DNA of 8,858 bases from Prevotella sp. UBA3757. GTDB taxonomy: Bacteria > Bacteroidota > Bacteroidia > Bacteroidales > Bacteroidaceae. Positions within the stretch are counted from its first letter, which is position 1; the number at the start of each line of letters is the position of its first letter. Of the stretch, positions 1-6,784 are shown piece by piece. The translations under genes and the position numbers were made by a program. Under the pieces are notes generated by a model. The model worked only from the letters and a program-made list of their open reading frames with translations. It was not told the origin of the DNA and made no database searches. Location of the stretch: positions 3,422 through 12,279 of the forward strand of contig DFGF01000149.1 of NCBI GenBank assembly GCA_002371715.1, read 5' to 3'.

Positions 1-632
1 GCGTCGAGGTAGAACTCGCAGGCGTAGCCCTTCTCGTGGGCCAGGTTGTTGGCAAAGAGCGAGGCAGCGTAGTTGCCGCCCACCTTATACTTACCCGTGC
101 CGAGGGGTGCCGAACGGTCGTAGTCGCGGATGATGACGTAGGGGTTGGCAGCGAAGCCGCCCTTGAAGTACGGTCCTACGGGCGTGACGAAGATGAGGAA
201 GCAGTACTCCTTGGCGGGGTGTACGCCCACCTGTGCACTGGTGCCGATGAGCAGCGGCCGGATGTAGAGCGTGGCACCGCTCTCGTAAGTGGGTATCCAC
301 TCCTGGTTCAGACGTACCACCTTCTTGACCATCTCGGTGAACAGTTCTGTCGAGACCTCGGGCATCATGATGCCACGGCAGGTGGACTGCAGGCGGGCAG
401 CGTTCTCGTCGACGCGGAAGATGCGTACCTTGCCATCGGGGCAGCGGTATGCCTTCAGACCCTCGAAGGCCTCCTGGCCGTAGTGCAGGCAGGTGGCTGC
501 CATGTGCAGGTTCAGATACTCGTCGGAGCAGACCTCAATCTCGCCCCACTTGCCGTCACGATAGTAACAGCGTACGTTGTAGTCGGTCTTCATGTAACCG
601 AACGACAGGTTTCCCCAGTCTAAATTCTTCAT
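1..632 (-). CDS. ilvE: Branched-chain amino-acid aminotransferase, 3' end cut off by window
   Basis: This PLP enzyme transfers the amino group between glutamate and the 2-oxo acids of valine, leucine and isoleucine, the last step of their synthesis, in the cytoplasm. The reverse strand reads from ATG at 632 (MKNLDWGNLSFGYMKTDYN) and stays open to the window edge, giving 210 full codons. Family landmarks of fold-type IV BCAT, type II, are clear: LHYGQEAFEGLKAYR at residues 49-63, YIRPLLIGTSAQVGV at 123-137, and GKYKVGGNYAASLFANN at 180-196. K183 in that last motif is the expected Schiff-base lysine. Type II family members are usually about 340-360 residues, so roughly the last 130-150 are missing. 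The gene diverges from the GH43 gene and has its own promoter at 673-703. The family is certain; the symbol follows from homology. Confidence 0.95.
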   Translation of the reverse strand, partial: MKNLDWGNLSFGYMKTDYNVRCYYRDGKWGEIEVCSDEYLNLHMAATCLHYGQEAFEGLKAYRCPDGKVRIFRVDENAARLQSTCRGIMMPEVSTELFTEMVKKVVRLNQEWIPTYESGATLYIRPLLIGTSAQVGVHPAKEYCFLIFVTPVGPYFKGGFAANPYVIIRDYDRSAPLGTGKYKVGGNYAASLFANNLAHEKGYACEFYLD

Positions 633-672
633 AATGTTTACTTTTTGTGACTTCGTGTTATTGTTTTGACCG

Positions 673-703
673 CAAAAGTAATCAAAATATGGCACGTGTG
701 CAA
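673..703 (-). promoter_or_regulatory. Bacteroidetes-type promoter for ilvE
   Basis: On the minus strand 680-673 reads TACTTTTG, an exact TAnnTTTG -7 element. A TTG at 703-701 lies 20 bp upstream and could be a partial -33 box; a full TTTG at 707-704 gives a longer 23-bp spacing. The predicted start of transcription leaves a leader of roughly 35 bases before the ATG at 632. Confidence 0.6.
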
Positions 704-744
704 CAAAATTGTGTGAAAAATGCCTTATTTCGTGTTTTTCTTGT

Positions 745-752
745 TAATTTTG
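745..752 (+). promoter_or_regulatory. Putative -7 element of the GH43 gene
   Basis: TAATTTTG matches the Bacteroidetes -7 consensus TAnnTTTG and ends 24 bases before the ATG at 777. No good TTTG -33 box is seen about 20 bp upstream, so the promoter may be weak or need an activator. The divergent ilvE promoter lies about 40 bp away on the other strand. Confidence 0.45.
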
Positions 753-776
753 CACACATAATAAACAAACTGAAAC

Positions 777-1862
777 ATGATGAGACGACTATTCTACCTA
801 TTGGTCATGGCAGGACTGCTGGCGGCCACCAATGTCGAGGCACAGACGAAAAAGGGCAACTGCCAGAAGGGCGACTACGGTTACCTGTTCTGCCACATGA
901 ACGACCGCGGACGGGCCTGGACGGCCTATGCGCTGAGCCGCGACGGTTTCCACTACGAGGACCTGCTGGGCGGCGACAGCATCTTCAGTGACTATGAACA
1001 CGCGCGCATAGAGGGTGCCACGCGCGATGCCTACATCTGCCGCAAGCACGACGGAAAGGGCTACCTGATGGTCTGTACGGACATGAACGTGGGCCGCGAC
1101 AAGCAGTTGGAAAAGCAGGCAACGTGGGACAACTACGGCATTGACCTGCTGCGGTCCGACGACCTGATACACTGGGAGTCCGTCACCTTCGACTACCGCA
1201 AGGGTACGGCCATTTTCTCGGACCCCGACGCCGAGAGCGTCTATCGCGACTGGTCGACCGTCAATCGCGTATGGGCGCCGCAGGTGATGTGGGACGGCGA
1301 CTACGTGTGGCCCGACGGCAAGCGGGGCGGCTATTTTGTCTACTACTCCATGTGGAACCGTGCCGAGGAGAAGTACGACCGTATGTACTACTCGTATGCC
1401 GACGAGTCGTTCACCACGCTGACGCAGCCGCGCCTGCTGTTCGACTGGGGTTACGCCACCATCGATGCCGACATCAACTGGCTGGAGAGCGACCAGCAGT
1501 GGCACATGATGATCAAGAAGGAGGGCGGCACGCCCGGCCTCTTCACTACTACGGCCCGCCAGCTGACCGGCCCGTGGGGCGAACCCGTCGAGGACGACTA
1601 CGTCAACTTCGAGGGCAAGAAGAAGTGTGAGGGCGTCTCGGCCTTCCAGCTGGCTGGTCATGACGACTGGGTGATAGGCTATATCGAGTATTCGTCGCGT
1701 CCGAAGAACTACAGGCTGTGTCTGGCCGACCGCTATATGCGCAACTTCAACAGCCCCAGAAACATCGAGGGCGTCAGCCGGCCGCAGCATGGCTCCTTCC
1801 TGCGACTGACCAAGAAGGAGTATAAGCGGCTGGAGAAATGGGGGAGGCGGACTAAGGACTAA
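777..1862 (+). CDS. Secreted glycoside hydrolase family 43 protein
   Basis: This is a five-bladed beta-propeller glycosidase, probably periplasmic or surface-exposed, acting on arabinose- or xylose-containing plant polysaccharides; the exact substrate cannot be read from the sequence. Residues 1-22 form a signal peptide (MMRRLFYLLVMAGLLAATNV, then EA|QT). The GH43 acidic triad can be placed: D84 in ATRDAYI (usual family motif RDP, here RDA) as base, D230 in TIDADINW as pKa modulator, and E285 in CEGVSAF as acid. Other landmarks are VWAPQVMWDG at 165-174, LTGPWG at 263-268 and the conserved late histidine in RPQHGSF at 335-341. The protein has 361 residues and no extra carbohydrate-binding module. 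ATG at 780 is an equally possible start. It stands alone, divergent from ilvE and convergent with xseB (20-bp gap), with no SusC/SusD genes in view. Confidence 0.85.
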   Translation: MMRRLFYLLVMAGLLAATNVEAQTKKGNCQKGDYGYLFCHMNDRGRAWTAYALSRDGFHYEDLLGGDSIFSDYEHARIEGATRDAYICRKHDGKGYLMVCTDMNVGRDKQLEKQATWDNYGIDLLRSDDLIHWESVTFDYRKGTAIFSDPDAESVYRDWSTVNRVWAPQVMWDGDYVWPDGKRGGYFVYYSMWNRAEEKYDRMYYSYADESFTTLTQPRLLFDWGYATIDADINWLESDQQWHMMIKKEGGTPGLFTTTARQLTGPWGEPVEDDYVNFEGKKKCEGVSAFQLAGHDDWVIGYIEYSSRPKNYRLCLADRYMRNFNSPRNIEGVSRPQHGSFLRLTKKEYKRLEKWGRRTKD

Positions 1863-1882
1863 CGGTGCGGGCCGCCGCTCGC

Positions 1883-2077
1883 TCACTGTCCCTCGGCCTG
1901 AATTTTTGACAGCTCGGCCTCGGTCTGTGTCAGCTTGTCCTTGCAGAACTTGATGAGTCGCTGCGCAGTCTTCAGCTGCGTGGCGATTTCGTCAATATTC
2001 AGTTCGTTCGACTCCATCTTGCGGGCAATGGTTTCCAACTGGGTCAGTGCCTCTTCGTATTTCATTTCGTCATTCAT
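1883..2077 (-). CDS. xseB: Exodeoxyribonuclease VII small subunit
   Basis: This is the small subunit of exonuclease VII, which with XseA degrades single-stranded DNA from either end into short oligonucleotides in repair. The 64-residue product (MNDEMKYEEALTQLETIARK...) shows the family signature: MKYEEALTQLETI, then ESNELNIDE, then a second helix ending LTQTEAELSKIQ. Two amphipathic helices are predicted, which is the whole known fold. I chose ATG at 2077: an in-frame TTG at 2086 lies inside the upstream heptamer repeat, and the added residues MRI are not family-like. An ATG at 2065 is a further alternative. It is the last gene of an operon with the S8 peptidase and xseA genes. It is separated from xseA by 68 bp that consist almost wholly of a 7-bp tandem repeat. 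Confidence 0.93.
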   Translation of the reverse strand: MNDEMKYEEALTQLETIARKMESNELNIDEIATQLKTAQRLIKFCKDKLTQTEAELSKIQAEGQ

Positions 2078-2082
2078 AATTC

Positions 2083-2159
2083 TCAACTGTCAACTCTCAA
2101 CTGTCAACTCTCAACTTTCAACTGTCAACTTTCAACTGTCAACTTTCAACTCTCAACTC
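2083..2159 (-). repeat. 7-bp tandem repeat, 11 units, at the xseA/xseB junction
   Basis: Eleven uninterrupted units of TCAACTN (coding strand NAGTTGA) fill 77 bp, with only the last base of each unit varying. The array covers nearly all of the xseA-xseB spacer. The two units at 2146-2159 lie inside xseA, where they give its last codons and the TGA stop at 2148-2146. Because 7 is not a multiple of 3 and every unit holds TGA, the array stops translation in all three coding-strand frames. A related short array sits at the previous junction of the same operon. Confidence 0.95.
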
Positions 2160-3396
2160 TCTTAACTACCGACATAATGCTTCCCCGCTCCATGCGTGTC
2201 TCTATCTCGTCGCCAGGCTTCAGTTCGCGGGGGTCGCTTACGGCACGGCCGTCCTTCAGGGTGATGCTGTAACCACGGCGCAGCAGTATCTGCGGGTCGA
2301 ACCCCTGCAGCTTGAGTTCCAGCTGTTCCAGGCGGTGCTTCTGCATGGTCAGCCGGCGCTCGATGGCCACGGGCAGCCGCCCCGCAATAAGCTCGATGCG
2401 GTGGCGCTCGTTGCCGATGCGCTGCTGGGCGAGGGTGGGGATGAGCAGGGCCAGTTGGCCGATGCGCTGCTGGTGGAGGCGGACATGGTTGGCAACGTAT
2501 TGACGGATGGTGTCTTCAGCCCGTCCGATGCGTTCCATGACGCGCTGCAGGTGGTCTACCAGGAAGGCGGCAGCGGCTGTGGGCGTTTTTACGCGCGTGT
2601 GGCTGACCATGTCCAGGATGCTCTCGTCGCGCTCGTGGCCTATACCGGTGATGACGGGCAGCGGGAATTGTGCCACGTTCTCGGCCAGCATGAGGGTGTC
2701 GAAACCGCTCAGGTCGGCTGTGGCGCCGCCGCCCCTTAAGATGCAGACCACGTCGAAGCGGCCGGCGTCGGCGTAAATCCGGTTGAGGGCACTGATCACC
2801 GAAGCTTCCACCTGCTCGCCCTGCATCGTGGCGGGAAAGAGGGTCACCGAGAAACGGAAACCATACTCGTTGTCCTCCAGCTGGCGGCAGAAGTCGCCGT
2901 AGCCGGCAGCCGACGGAGCAGAGATGACGGCCACACGCTGGGCAAAGACGGGTATGCGCAGCTCACGTTGCAGGTCGAAGACGCCCTCCTCCTTCAGCTG
3001 CCGGATAATCTCCTGCCGCTTGCGGGCCATGTCGCCGATGGTGTAGGTGGGATCTATGTCGCTGACAATCCACGAGAAGCCGTAAGCCTCGTGGAATTGG
3101 GCGTAAACCCTGAGCAGCACCTTCATGCCGGCGCGCAGGGGCTGGCCCGTGGTACGTTCGAAGTAGGGCTTGACCATCTGCCACGTCTGTCGCCAGCACT
3201 TGGCCGAAGCGCGTGCCACCGGTGTCCGGCTGTGCTCGTCCTTCTCCACCAGTTCCATGTAGCAGTGGCCACCGTTCTCGCGGCATTCGCTGAGTTCCGC
3301 CTCTACCCAGTATTCTTCAGGCATTTGCACCTCGATGGCCTGGCGCACCATGAGGTTCAACTGGCGAAGGGAATATTTTTTTTGTTCAAGGTTCAT
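2146..3396 (-). CDS. xseA: Exodeoxyribonuclease VII large subunit
   Basis: This is the catalytic subunit of exonuclease VII, cutting single-stranded DNA processively from both ends; cytoplasmic. From ATG at 3396 it has 416 residues. An N-terminal OB-fold spans about 5-110 (LRQLNLMVRQAIE to YGFSWIVSDIDPTYTIGD). The catalytic core follows with VISAPSAAGYGDF at 157-169, ILRGGGATADLSGFD at 219-233, GIGHERDESILD at 251-262 and HTRVKTPTAAAAF at 266-278. D168, R221, H254 and D257 match the spacing of the functionally important D, R, H and D of E. coli XseA. A long helical, coiled-coil-like stretch (about 280-360) precedes the closing RRGYSITLKDG segment. A GTG at 3402 is in frame, but ATG at 3396 fits the family better. 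Only 9 bp separate it from the S8 peptidase stop. A run of eight A residues lies at codons 5-7. Confidence 0.95.
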   Translation of the reverse strand: MNLEQKKYSLRQLNLMVRQAIEVQMPEEYWVEAELSECRENGGHCYMELVEKDEHSRTPVARASAKCWRQTWQMVKPYFERTTGQPLRAGMKVLLRVYAQFHEAYGFSWIVSDIDPTYTIGDMARKRQEIIRQLKEEGVFDLQRELRIPVFAQRVAVISAPSAAGYGDFCRQLEDNEYGFRFSVTLFPATMQGEQVEASVISALNRIYADAGRFDVVCILRGGGATADLSGFDTLMLAENVAQFPLPVITGIGHERDESILDMVSHTRVKTPTAAAAFLVDHLQRVMERIGRAEDTIRQYVANHVRLHQQRIGQLALLIPTLAQQRIGNERHRIELIAGRLPVAIERRLTMQKHRLEQLELKLQGFDPQILLRRGYSITLKDGRAVSDPRELKPGDEIETRMERGSIMSVVKRVES

Positions 3397-3397
3397 C

Positions 3398-3425
3398 TTC
3401 ACTCTTCACTTTTCATTTTTCATTC
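3398..3425 (-). repeat. Short 7-bp tandem repeat at the S8 peptidase/xseA junction
   Basis: Four units of TTCAYTN (coding strand NARTGAA) run without gaps, followed by a 6-bp degenerate unit at 3392-3397. The TGA stop of the peptidase (3408-3406) lies in one unit. The ATG of xseA (3396-3394) sits in the degenerate unit, as if a GTGAA core had become ATGAA. As in the longer array at 2083-2159, the repeat offers TGA or ATG/GTG triplets in rotating frames. Confidence 0.8.
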
Positions 3426-4824
3426 CCTTCAGGTACGCCTGCCAGAAGTCCGGCACGCCATAGCCGTAGATGTTGTCCGGATGCAGGTAGTTGTGACCTG
3501 ATTGGCGGACGATGTCCATGATTTCCTCGGCCGACCTATGCGGCAGACCCTGCCAGAGACAGGCCACCAGACCGCAGACCACGGGCGAGGAGAACGACGT
3601 GCCCATGCTGTCGGTGATGGTGCCGCGGCCGCTGATGACGCGGGCCGGCGCTCCCAGGGCTACCACGTCGGGCTTGACGCGTCCGTCCTGCGACGGTCCG
3701 ACGCTGCTGAACGCCGCAATGCGCTGTGTCTCGACGTCGGAAATGGCGCCGATGGTCAGTATGTGGTCGGCATCGGCCGGCACGCCAATCTTCTTCCACG
3801 GTCCCATGCCGGAGTTGCCTGCCGAGTTGCAGAGCACGATGCCCTTGCGTGACAGCATGGCTGCCGAACGGCTGATAAAGGCCGTCTGCCCGTCGAGTTG
3901 CCACTGCCGGTACGACATCCATTTGTGGTCGTACTCGTTATAGCCCAGCGAGGAATTGATGACGTCGCACCCTACGCTGTCGGCAAACTCGGCCGCCATC
4001 GTCCAGTAGTCCTCCTCCACCTCTTGCTCGGTCTGCTGGTCTTCGCTGCGCAGCAGCCAGTAGCTGGCCTTGGGTGCCGTGCCGATGAAGACGTGAGGGT
4101 GGTAGGCGCCCATGACGGAGAGAACCTTCGTACCGTGGTCGGTTTCGGAGAACAGGGTGGGCTCTTCGGGGCTGACAAAGTCGTGCCAGCCGCGAATGTC
4201 TATCTTCTGAAATTCGGGTATGCGGTCGGCATTCTTGAAACCGCCGTCAAGGATGGCTATCATCATGCCCTTGCCCAGGAGTCCCGACTTGTGCAGCTGG
4301 TCGCCATTCAGGCTGCTGGTCTGTGCGGCGGCGGTGCCGTACAGCTCGTTGGCCAGGCTGTCGTGAGGTTCGAAATGGTCGTGATATTTCGTGCGGCGGT
4401 CGGGCGTGATGGAGTCTGGCGAGAGCCACACCAGCTTGCAGCCCTTGACGCAGGGCAACTGGCGCAGCTGTCCGACAAGCGTCGTGTCTTTCACTCGCAC
4501 CAGCAGCGTGTTTTGCCATCGGCTCTTGCCGATGATGCTGACGCCCTCGCGGTGCAGCATCTTGACATATCGTGGCGAGACTGGCAAGTCAGTAGAGTCT
4601 ACGGCCAGTCCCTGGCGCCTGCGTCGCTCGACGGCCCGTCGCGACAGGAATCGGGTGGGGTGGTCGATGGCGTAGGGCGTGCCCTCCTTGTCCGTCAGGC
4701 TGACGCGGTATATGTAGGCCGGCCCGTCCTTGTAGCGTACGCGCCGATGACCGTCCTGCAGGTTTCCGGCCGTCAGGGCGATTGCGCAGCATGTCATGAG
4801 TAGTATGGTCAGTAGTCGTTTCAT
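3406..4824 (-). CDS. Secreted S8 (subtilisin-like) serine peptidase
   Basis: This is an exported subtilase of the Bacteroidetes type; its substrate is unknown. From ATG at 4824 the product has 472 residues with a signal peptide (MKRLLTILLMTCCAIALTAG). A propeptide-like region (about 25-160) holds RFLSRRAVERRRRQGLAVDS at 59-78. The peptidase domain shows the catalytic triad D193 (MIAILDGGFKNAD), H230 (SETDHGTKVLS) and S410 (GTSFSSPVV), and the oxyanion asparagine N337 (CNSAGNSG), so it should be active. It ends soon after the domain, with no C-terminal type IX secretion sorting domain. An ATG at 4875 is in frame, but the promoter at 4845-4876 lies inside that extension, so it is rejected as start. 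It leads the operon with xseA and xseB. Its first ~60 codons and promoter are duplicated at 7347-7681. Confidence 0.9.
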   Translation of the reverse strand: MKRLLTILLMTCCAIALTAGNLQDGHRRVRYKDGPAYIYRVSLTDKEGTPYAIDHPTRFLSRRAVERRRRQGLAVDSTDLPVSPRYVKMLHREGVSIIGKSRWQNTLLVRVKDTTLVGQLRQLPCVKGCKLVWLSPDSITPDRRTKYHDHFEPHDSLANELYGTAAAQTSSLNGDQLHKSGLLGKGMMIAILDGGFKNADRIPEFQKIDIRGWHDFVSPEEPTLFSETDHGTKVLSVMGAYHPHVFIGTAPKASYWLLRSEDQQTEQEVEEDYWTMAAEFADSVGCDVINSSLGYNEYDHKWMSYRQWQLDGQTAFISRSAAMLSRKGIVLCNSAGNSGMGPWKKIGVPADADHILTIGAISDVETQRIAAFSSVGPSQDGRVKPDVVALGAPARVISGRGTITDSMGTSFSSPVVCGLVACLWQGLPHRSAEEIMDIVRQSGHNYLHPDNIYGYGVPDFWQAYLKGMKNEK

Positions 4825-4980
4825 AATGTCATGATTTTGGCGGGCAAAGTTACGAAATAAGTGAGAGAAATGCAAATGAAAACCTGTTTTCTTTTCATTT
4901 CCGAACGAAAAGTAGGTCCGGCGAAGCCAAAGTTACTAAATCTTCCGTCAGTCCTCGTACTCCTTTTTTCTTTACATTTT
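4646..4980. repeat. 335-bp direct repeat, left copy (S8 peptidase 5' end and promoter)
   Basis: This segment matches 7347-7681 base for base at a constant offset of 2701 with no gaps. I count five mismatches: 4701, 4750, 4760, 4765 and 4960. Homology stops sharply at both ends (4645/7346 and 4981/7682). This copy leads into the intact peptidase gene. It covers the first ~60 codons, the promoter and about 100 bp upstream of it. Four of the five differences fall in coding sequence within 65 bp; two change an amino acid (S/C and L/Q). The promoter segment 4766-4959 is identical. Confidence 0.97.
4845..4876 (-). promoter_or_regulatory. Promoter of the S8 peptidase-xseA-xseB operon
   Basis: The minus strand reads TTTG at 4876-4873, a 20-bp spacer, then TAACTTTG at 4852-4845. 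This is an exact Bacteroidetes -33/-7 pair. The predicted leader to the ATG at 4824 is about 15 bases. A second TAACTTTG occurs upstream at 4935-4928 without a clear -33 partner. All of this is repeated unchanged at 7546-7577 and 7629-7636. Confidence 0.75.
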
Positions 4981-4998
4981 GTTCTTCTGCTTCTTAAC

Positions 4999-5086
4999 CT
5001 ACTCGAGTCACCTCATTATTTGACTCGAGTCATTTGGCCATTTGACTCGACTCATTTCATCGATTGACTCGAGTGCCGAAATTCGG
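4999..5086. repeat. Four 22-bp tandem units carrying an ACTCGAGT palindrome
   Basis: Palindromic cores start at 5001, 5023, 5045 and 5067, exactly 22 bp apart. Copies 1, 2 and 4 hold ACTCGAGT and copy 3 holds ACTCGACT. Copy 2 extends to the perfect 12-bp palindrome TGACTCGAGTCA. The outer part of each unit is less conserved: copies 2 and 3 share CATTT after the core, while copies 1 and 4 diverge. The even spacing of about two helical turns with a conserved dyad suggests protein binding on one DNA face. The binding protein is unknown. Confidence 0.85.
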
Positions 5087-5185
5087 CTTTATTACACATT
5101 CGCCTGCTCACCCGCAAATTTTATCAAACAAATTGTCTGCCAAGCGGTACTTTTGCAACTTCTCCCTGATAAATTTCCCCTCTCA

Positions 5186-5305
5186 GTTACATGCGGGTTA
5201 CATACCAGTTACATACTATTCGCAACTGAAAATCCCCTTATTTATCGGCACTATCAAAAGACGCTCATCCATAAAAACAGGCCTCCAGTTACATGCCAGT
5301 TACAT
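5186..5305. repeat. GTTACAT repeats at 11-bp spacing, in two clusters
   Basis: GTTACAT starts at 5186, 5197 and 5208, and again at 5288 and 5299, always 11 bp apart within a cluster; consensus GTTACATRCCA. The last unit abuts the TAG stop of the AlbA_2 gene (5311-5309). The two clusters are separated by a 73-bp AT-rich spacer. The spacing equals about one helical turn. No known operator of this sequence comes to mind. Confidence 0.8.
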
Positions 5306-5308
5306 ACC

Positions 5309-6760
5309 CTAAGCCCAAAATGGCACATACCCTTTATTGTTCCGGCTTTGGTTCTCCGTCTTCTCTTCCTTGATCTTTCCTGCAATCAAAGTGTCCTTTA
5401 TAATACGTGATGCCATCGGGTAGTTCTGTTTGTCTATTCCAAGGCGTTCGCGAAGCGTCAGGTTAGTCATCTTGTCATTGGTGACGTACTTCAGACAGGC
5501 ATGCTGATAGCAAGCATATATACGCTCTTGTCTGTCTAGGTCGGCATATTTGCGATAAGCAAACAATGTAACAGTTGTTCGGGCCTCTTGAACAGTAAAA
5601 CGAAGCGGTGGAAGTTGGAACAACTCAATAGCCGCCACAGCCTTGTCAAGACCACTACCTAATTCTTCGCAAATGCCCAACCGACGCATGAGGTCTGCTA
5701 ATGATGAGTTGCGTGAATTGTATTCGTCAATAAACCTTTCTACACTGATAATAGGCTGTCCTGGGTTGGATACATCTATTCGGTCAGTATATATTTCTAC
5801 CATGGGGAAACCTTTCTCGCTAAAATCCTGATGTACCAGCATGTTTGCCACAATCTCTCTGACAGCAATCTCAGGATACATAGTAACCGTAGAACGGAGT
5901 GCCTGACCAATCTCTTCATTGGCAGGGAGTTGGCTGTTAATCCACTCAACCATCGTCTTGAAACTAATAGCATAGCCGGCATCAAAAGATTGCTCACGAA
6001 CTATGTCAAGTTTGCTTTTCCCCTTATACACAATAACCCGTACCATCTTCCTCCGTAAGTCGTCAAAATCAGACAGGCGCTTTGCAAACAACAGGGCACC
6101 AAGTTCAGTGATGCTGTATCCCACCTCGTCTTTCATCACAATCTTTTCCGCAAGCATACGGTCTATGATACCCATTGTATCTGAAGGCAAAGGAAGTTTC
6201 ATCATATCAAAATACGTCTCTGCACTCAGCAAAGACAGCACTTGTGTCGCTGTCAATTTTTCCTTAACCACGATTTTCTCTAATGCCTTCTGTCCACCTT
6301 TCCATATTTTCGCTTCTTTCTGCGGAAAGTCCCTCAACTTCCTCGTTGTTGAGCCAACTCTGACATATTCCTCATGAAGAAAAGAAACAGGTTGATTCGT
6401 AGCAGCAGGAATCTTGAATACGCAGACATGCCCTTTGTCCTCATAGTCGAAATCATCGATAATCTCAAAGTCAATACGAGGATTAAGGCGAGTTGAAAGC
6501 CATGACTCCAGTTCCTCATTGCCAACCTTCTTTCGTGTTGCGTAGAAGTCCGTCCCAACAACCTTTAACGTATCGTCATTTATGCCGAAAACCATATATC
6601 CGTATGGCATATTGCAAAGGAATGCGCTATTGGAAAGGGCTGAAATCCGCTCTCCAATTTCTTCCTTGGAATGGAAGTTTTCCTTGAACTCTATCCACTC
6701 CGTTTCCTTATTCTTTACCAACAGGCTATCTATAAGCCTTTTGAAATCTGTATATTCCAT
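5309..6760 (-). CDS. AlbA_2 (Schlafen-type) ATP-binding protein
   Basis: This is a complete 483-residue protein of the COG2865-like group, often annotated as a RecG-like helicase or transcriptional regulator; its molecular role is not settled. The AlbA_2 domain spans about 15-145: ETEWIEFKENF at 19-29, ERISALSNSA at 37-46, GYMVFGINDDT at 54-64 and EEYVRVGSTTRKL at 130-142. A GHKL-type ATP-binding segment follows with REIVANMLVHQDFS at 301-314, YTDRIDVSNPGQPI at 324-337 and RRLGICEELGSGLDK at 359-373. A winged-helix-like region (about 405-465) leads to the family-like end YVPFWA. No helicase motifs are present. Its codons are more AT-rich than those of the S8 and GH43 genes. It lies 24 bp after a 41-codon ORF and downstream of a restriction-modification remnant. 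Such proteins are frequent in mobile and defence regions. Confidence 0.85.
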   Translation of the reverse strand: MEYTDFKRLIDSLLVKNKETEWIEFKENFHSKEEIGERISALSNSAFLCNMPYGYMVFGINDDTLKVVGTDFYATRKKVGNEELESWLSTRLNPRIDFEIIDDFDYEDKGHVCVFKIPAATNQPVSFLHEEYVRVGSTTRKLRDFPQKEAKIWKGGQKALEKIVVKEKLTATQVLSLLSAETYFDMMKLPLPSDTMGIIDRMLAEKIVMKDEVGYSITELGALLFAKRLSDFDDLRRKMVRVIVYKGKSKLDIVREQSFDAGYAISFKTMVEWINSQLPANEEIGQALRSTVTMYPEIAVREIVANMLVHQDFSEKGFPMVEIYTDRIDVSNPGQPIISVERFIDEYNSRNSSLADLMRRLGICEELGSGLDKAVAAIELFQLPPLRFTVQEARTTVTLFAYRKYADLDRQERIYACYQHACLKYVTNDKMTNLTLRERLGIDKQNYPMASRIIKDTLIAGKIKEEKTENQSRNNKGYVPFWA

Positions 6761-6784
6761 CTTGTACGTTTGTTAATCCGAGTC

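Larger units (their letters stand above)
4981..5308. other. Gene-free stretch with two phased repeat arrays
   Basis: No credible coding sequence is seen in these 328 bp; the open frames on the plus strand (for example from 5042) have no recognisable protein features. The stretch starts exactly where the 335-bp repeat ends and stops at the TAG of the AlbA_2 gene. It holds the 22-bp array (4999-5086), a 13-bp palindrome GCCGAAATTCGGC at 5075-5087, and GTTACAT repeats at 5186-5214 and 5288-5305. The 3' end of the AlbA_2 transcript would run into it, so part may act in termination. Confidence 0.7.

Noticed and set aside
1863..1882. Terminator between the convergent GH43 and xseB genes
   Set aside because: Only a 4-bp GC stem (GCGG/CCGC) is visible, with no T-run on either strand.
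798..1886. 362-codon open frame on the minus strand, opposite the GH43 gene
   Set aside because: It mirrors the GC-rich GH43 gene, is valine-rich and has no recognisable domain. The plus-strand gene has a signal peptide and a full GH43 triad.
3898..4803. 301-codon open frame on the plus strand, opposite the S8 peptidase
   Set aside because: It has low-complexity hydrophobic composition and no motifs, and overlaps a peptidase with all catalytic residues.
4825..4875. N-terminal extension of the S8 peptidase from ATG 4875
   Set aside because: It would place the -33/-7 promoter inside the coding sequence and put 17 residues before a clean signal peptide.
4861..5067. Plus-strand short ORF starting MREMQMKTCFLF, which recurs at 7562
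   Set aside because: The conservation is only the result of the 335-bp duplication. The ORF runs antisense through the S8 promoter and the two copies diverge as soon as the repeat ends.
4999..5086. CRISPR array
   Set aside because: Units are contiguous 22-bp repeats with no spacers of constant length, the core is a short palindrome, and no cas gene is present.
5075..5087. Palindrome GCCGAAATTCGGC as a rho-independent terminator
   Set aside because: The usable stem is only four pairs around a 5-base loop, and the following TTTATT is short. It may simply be part of the array edge.
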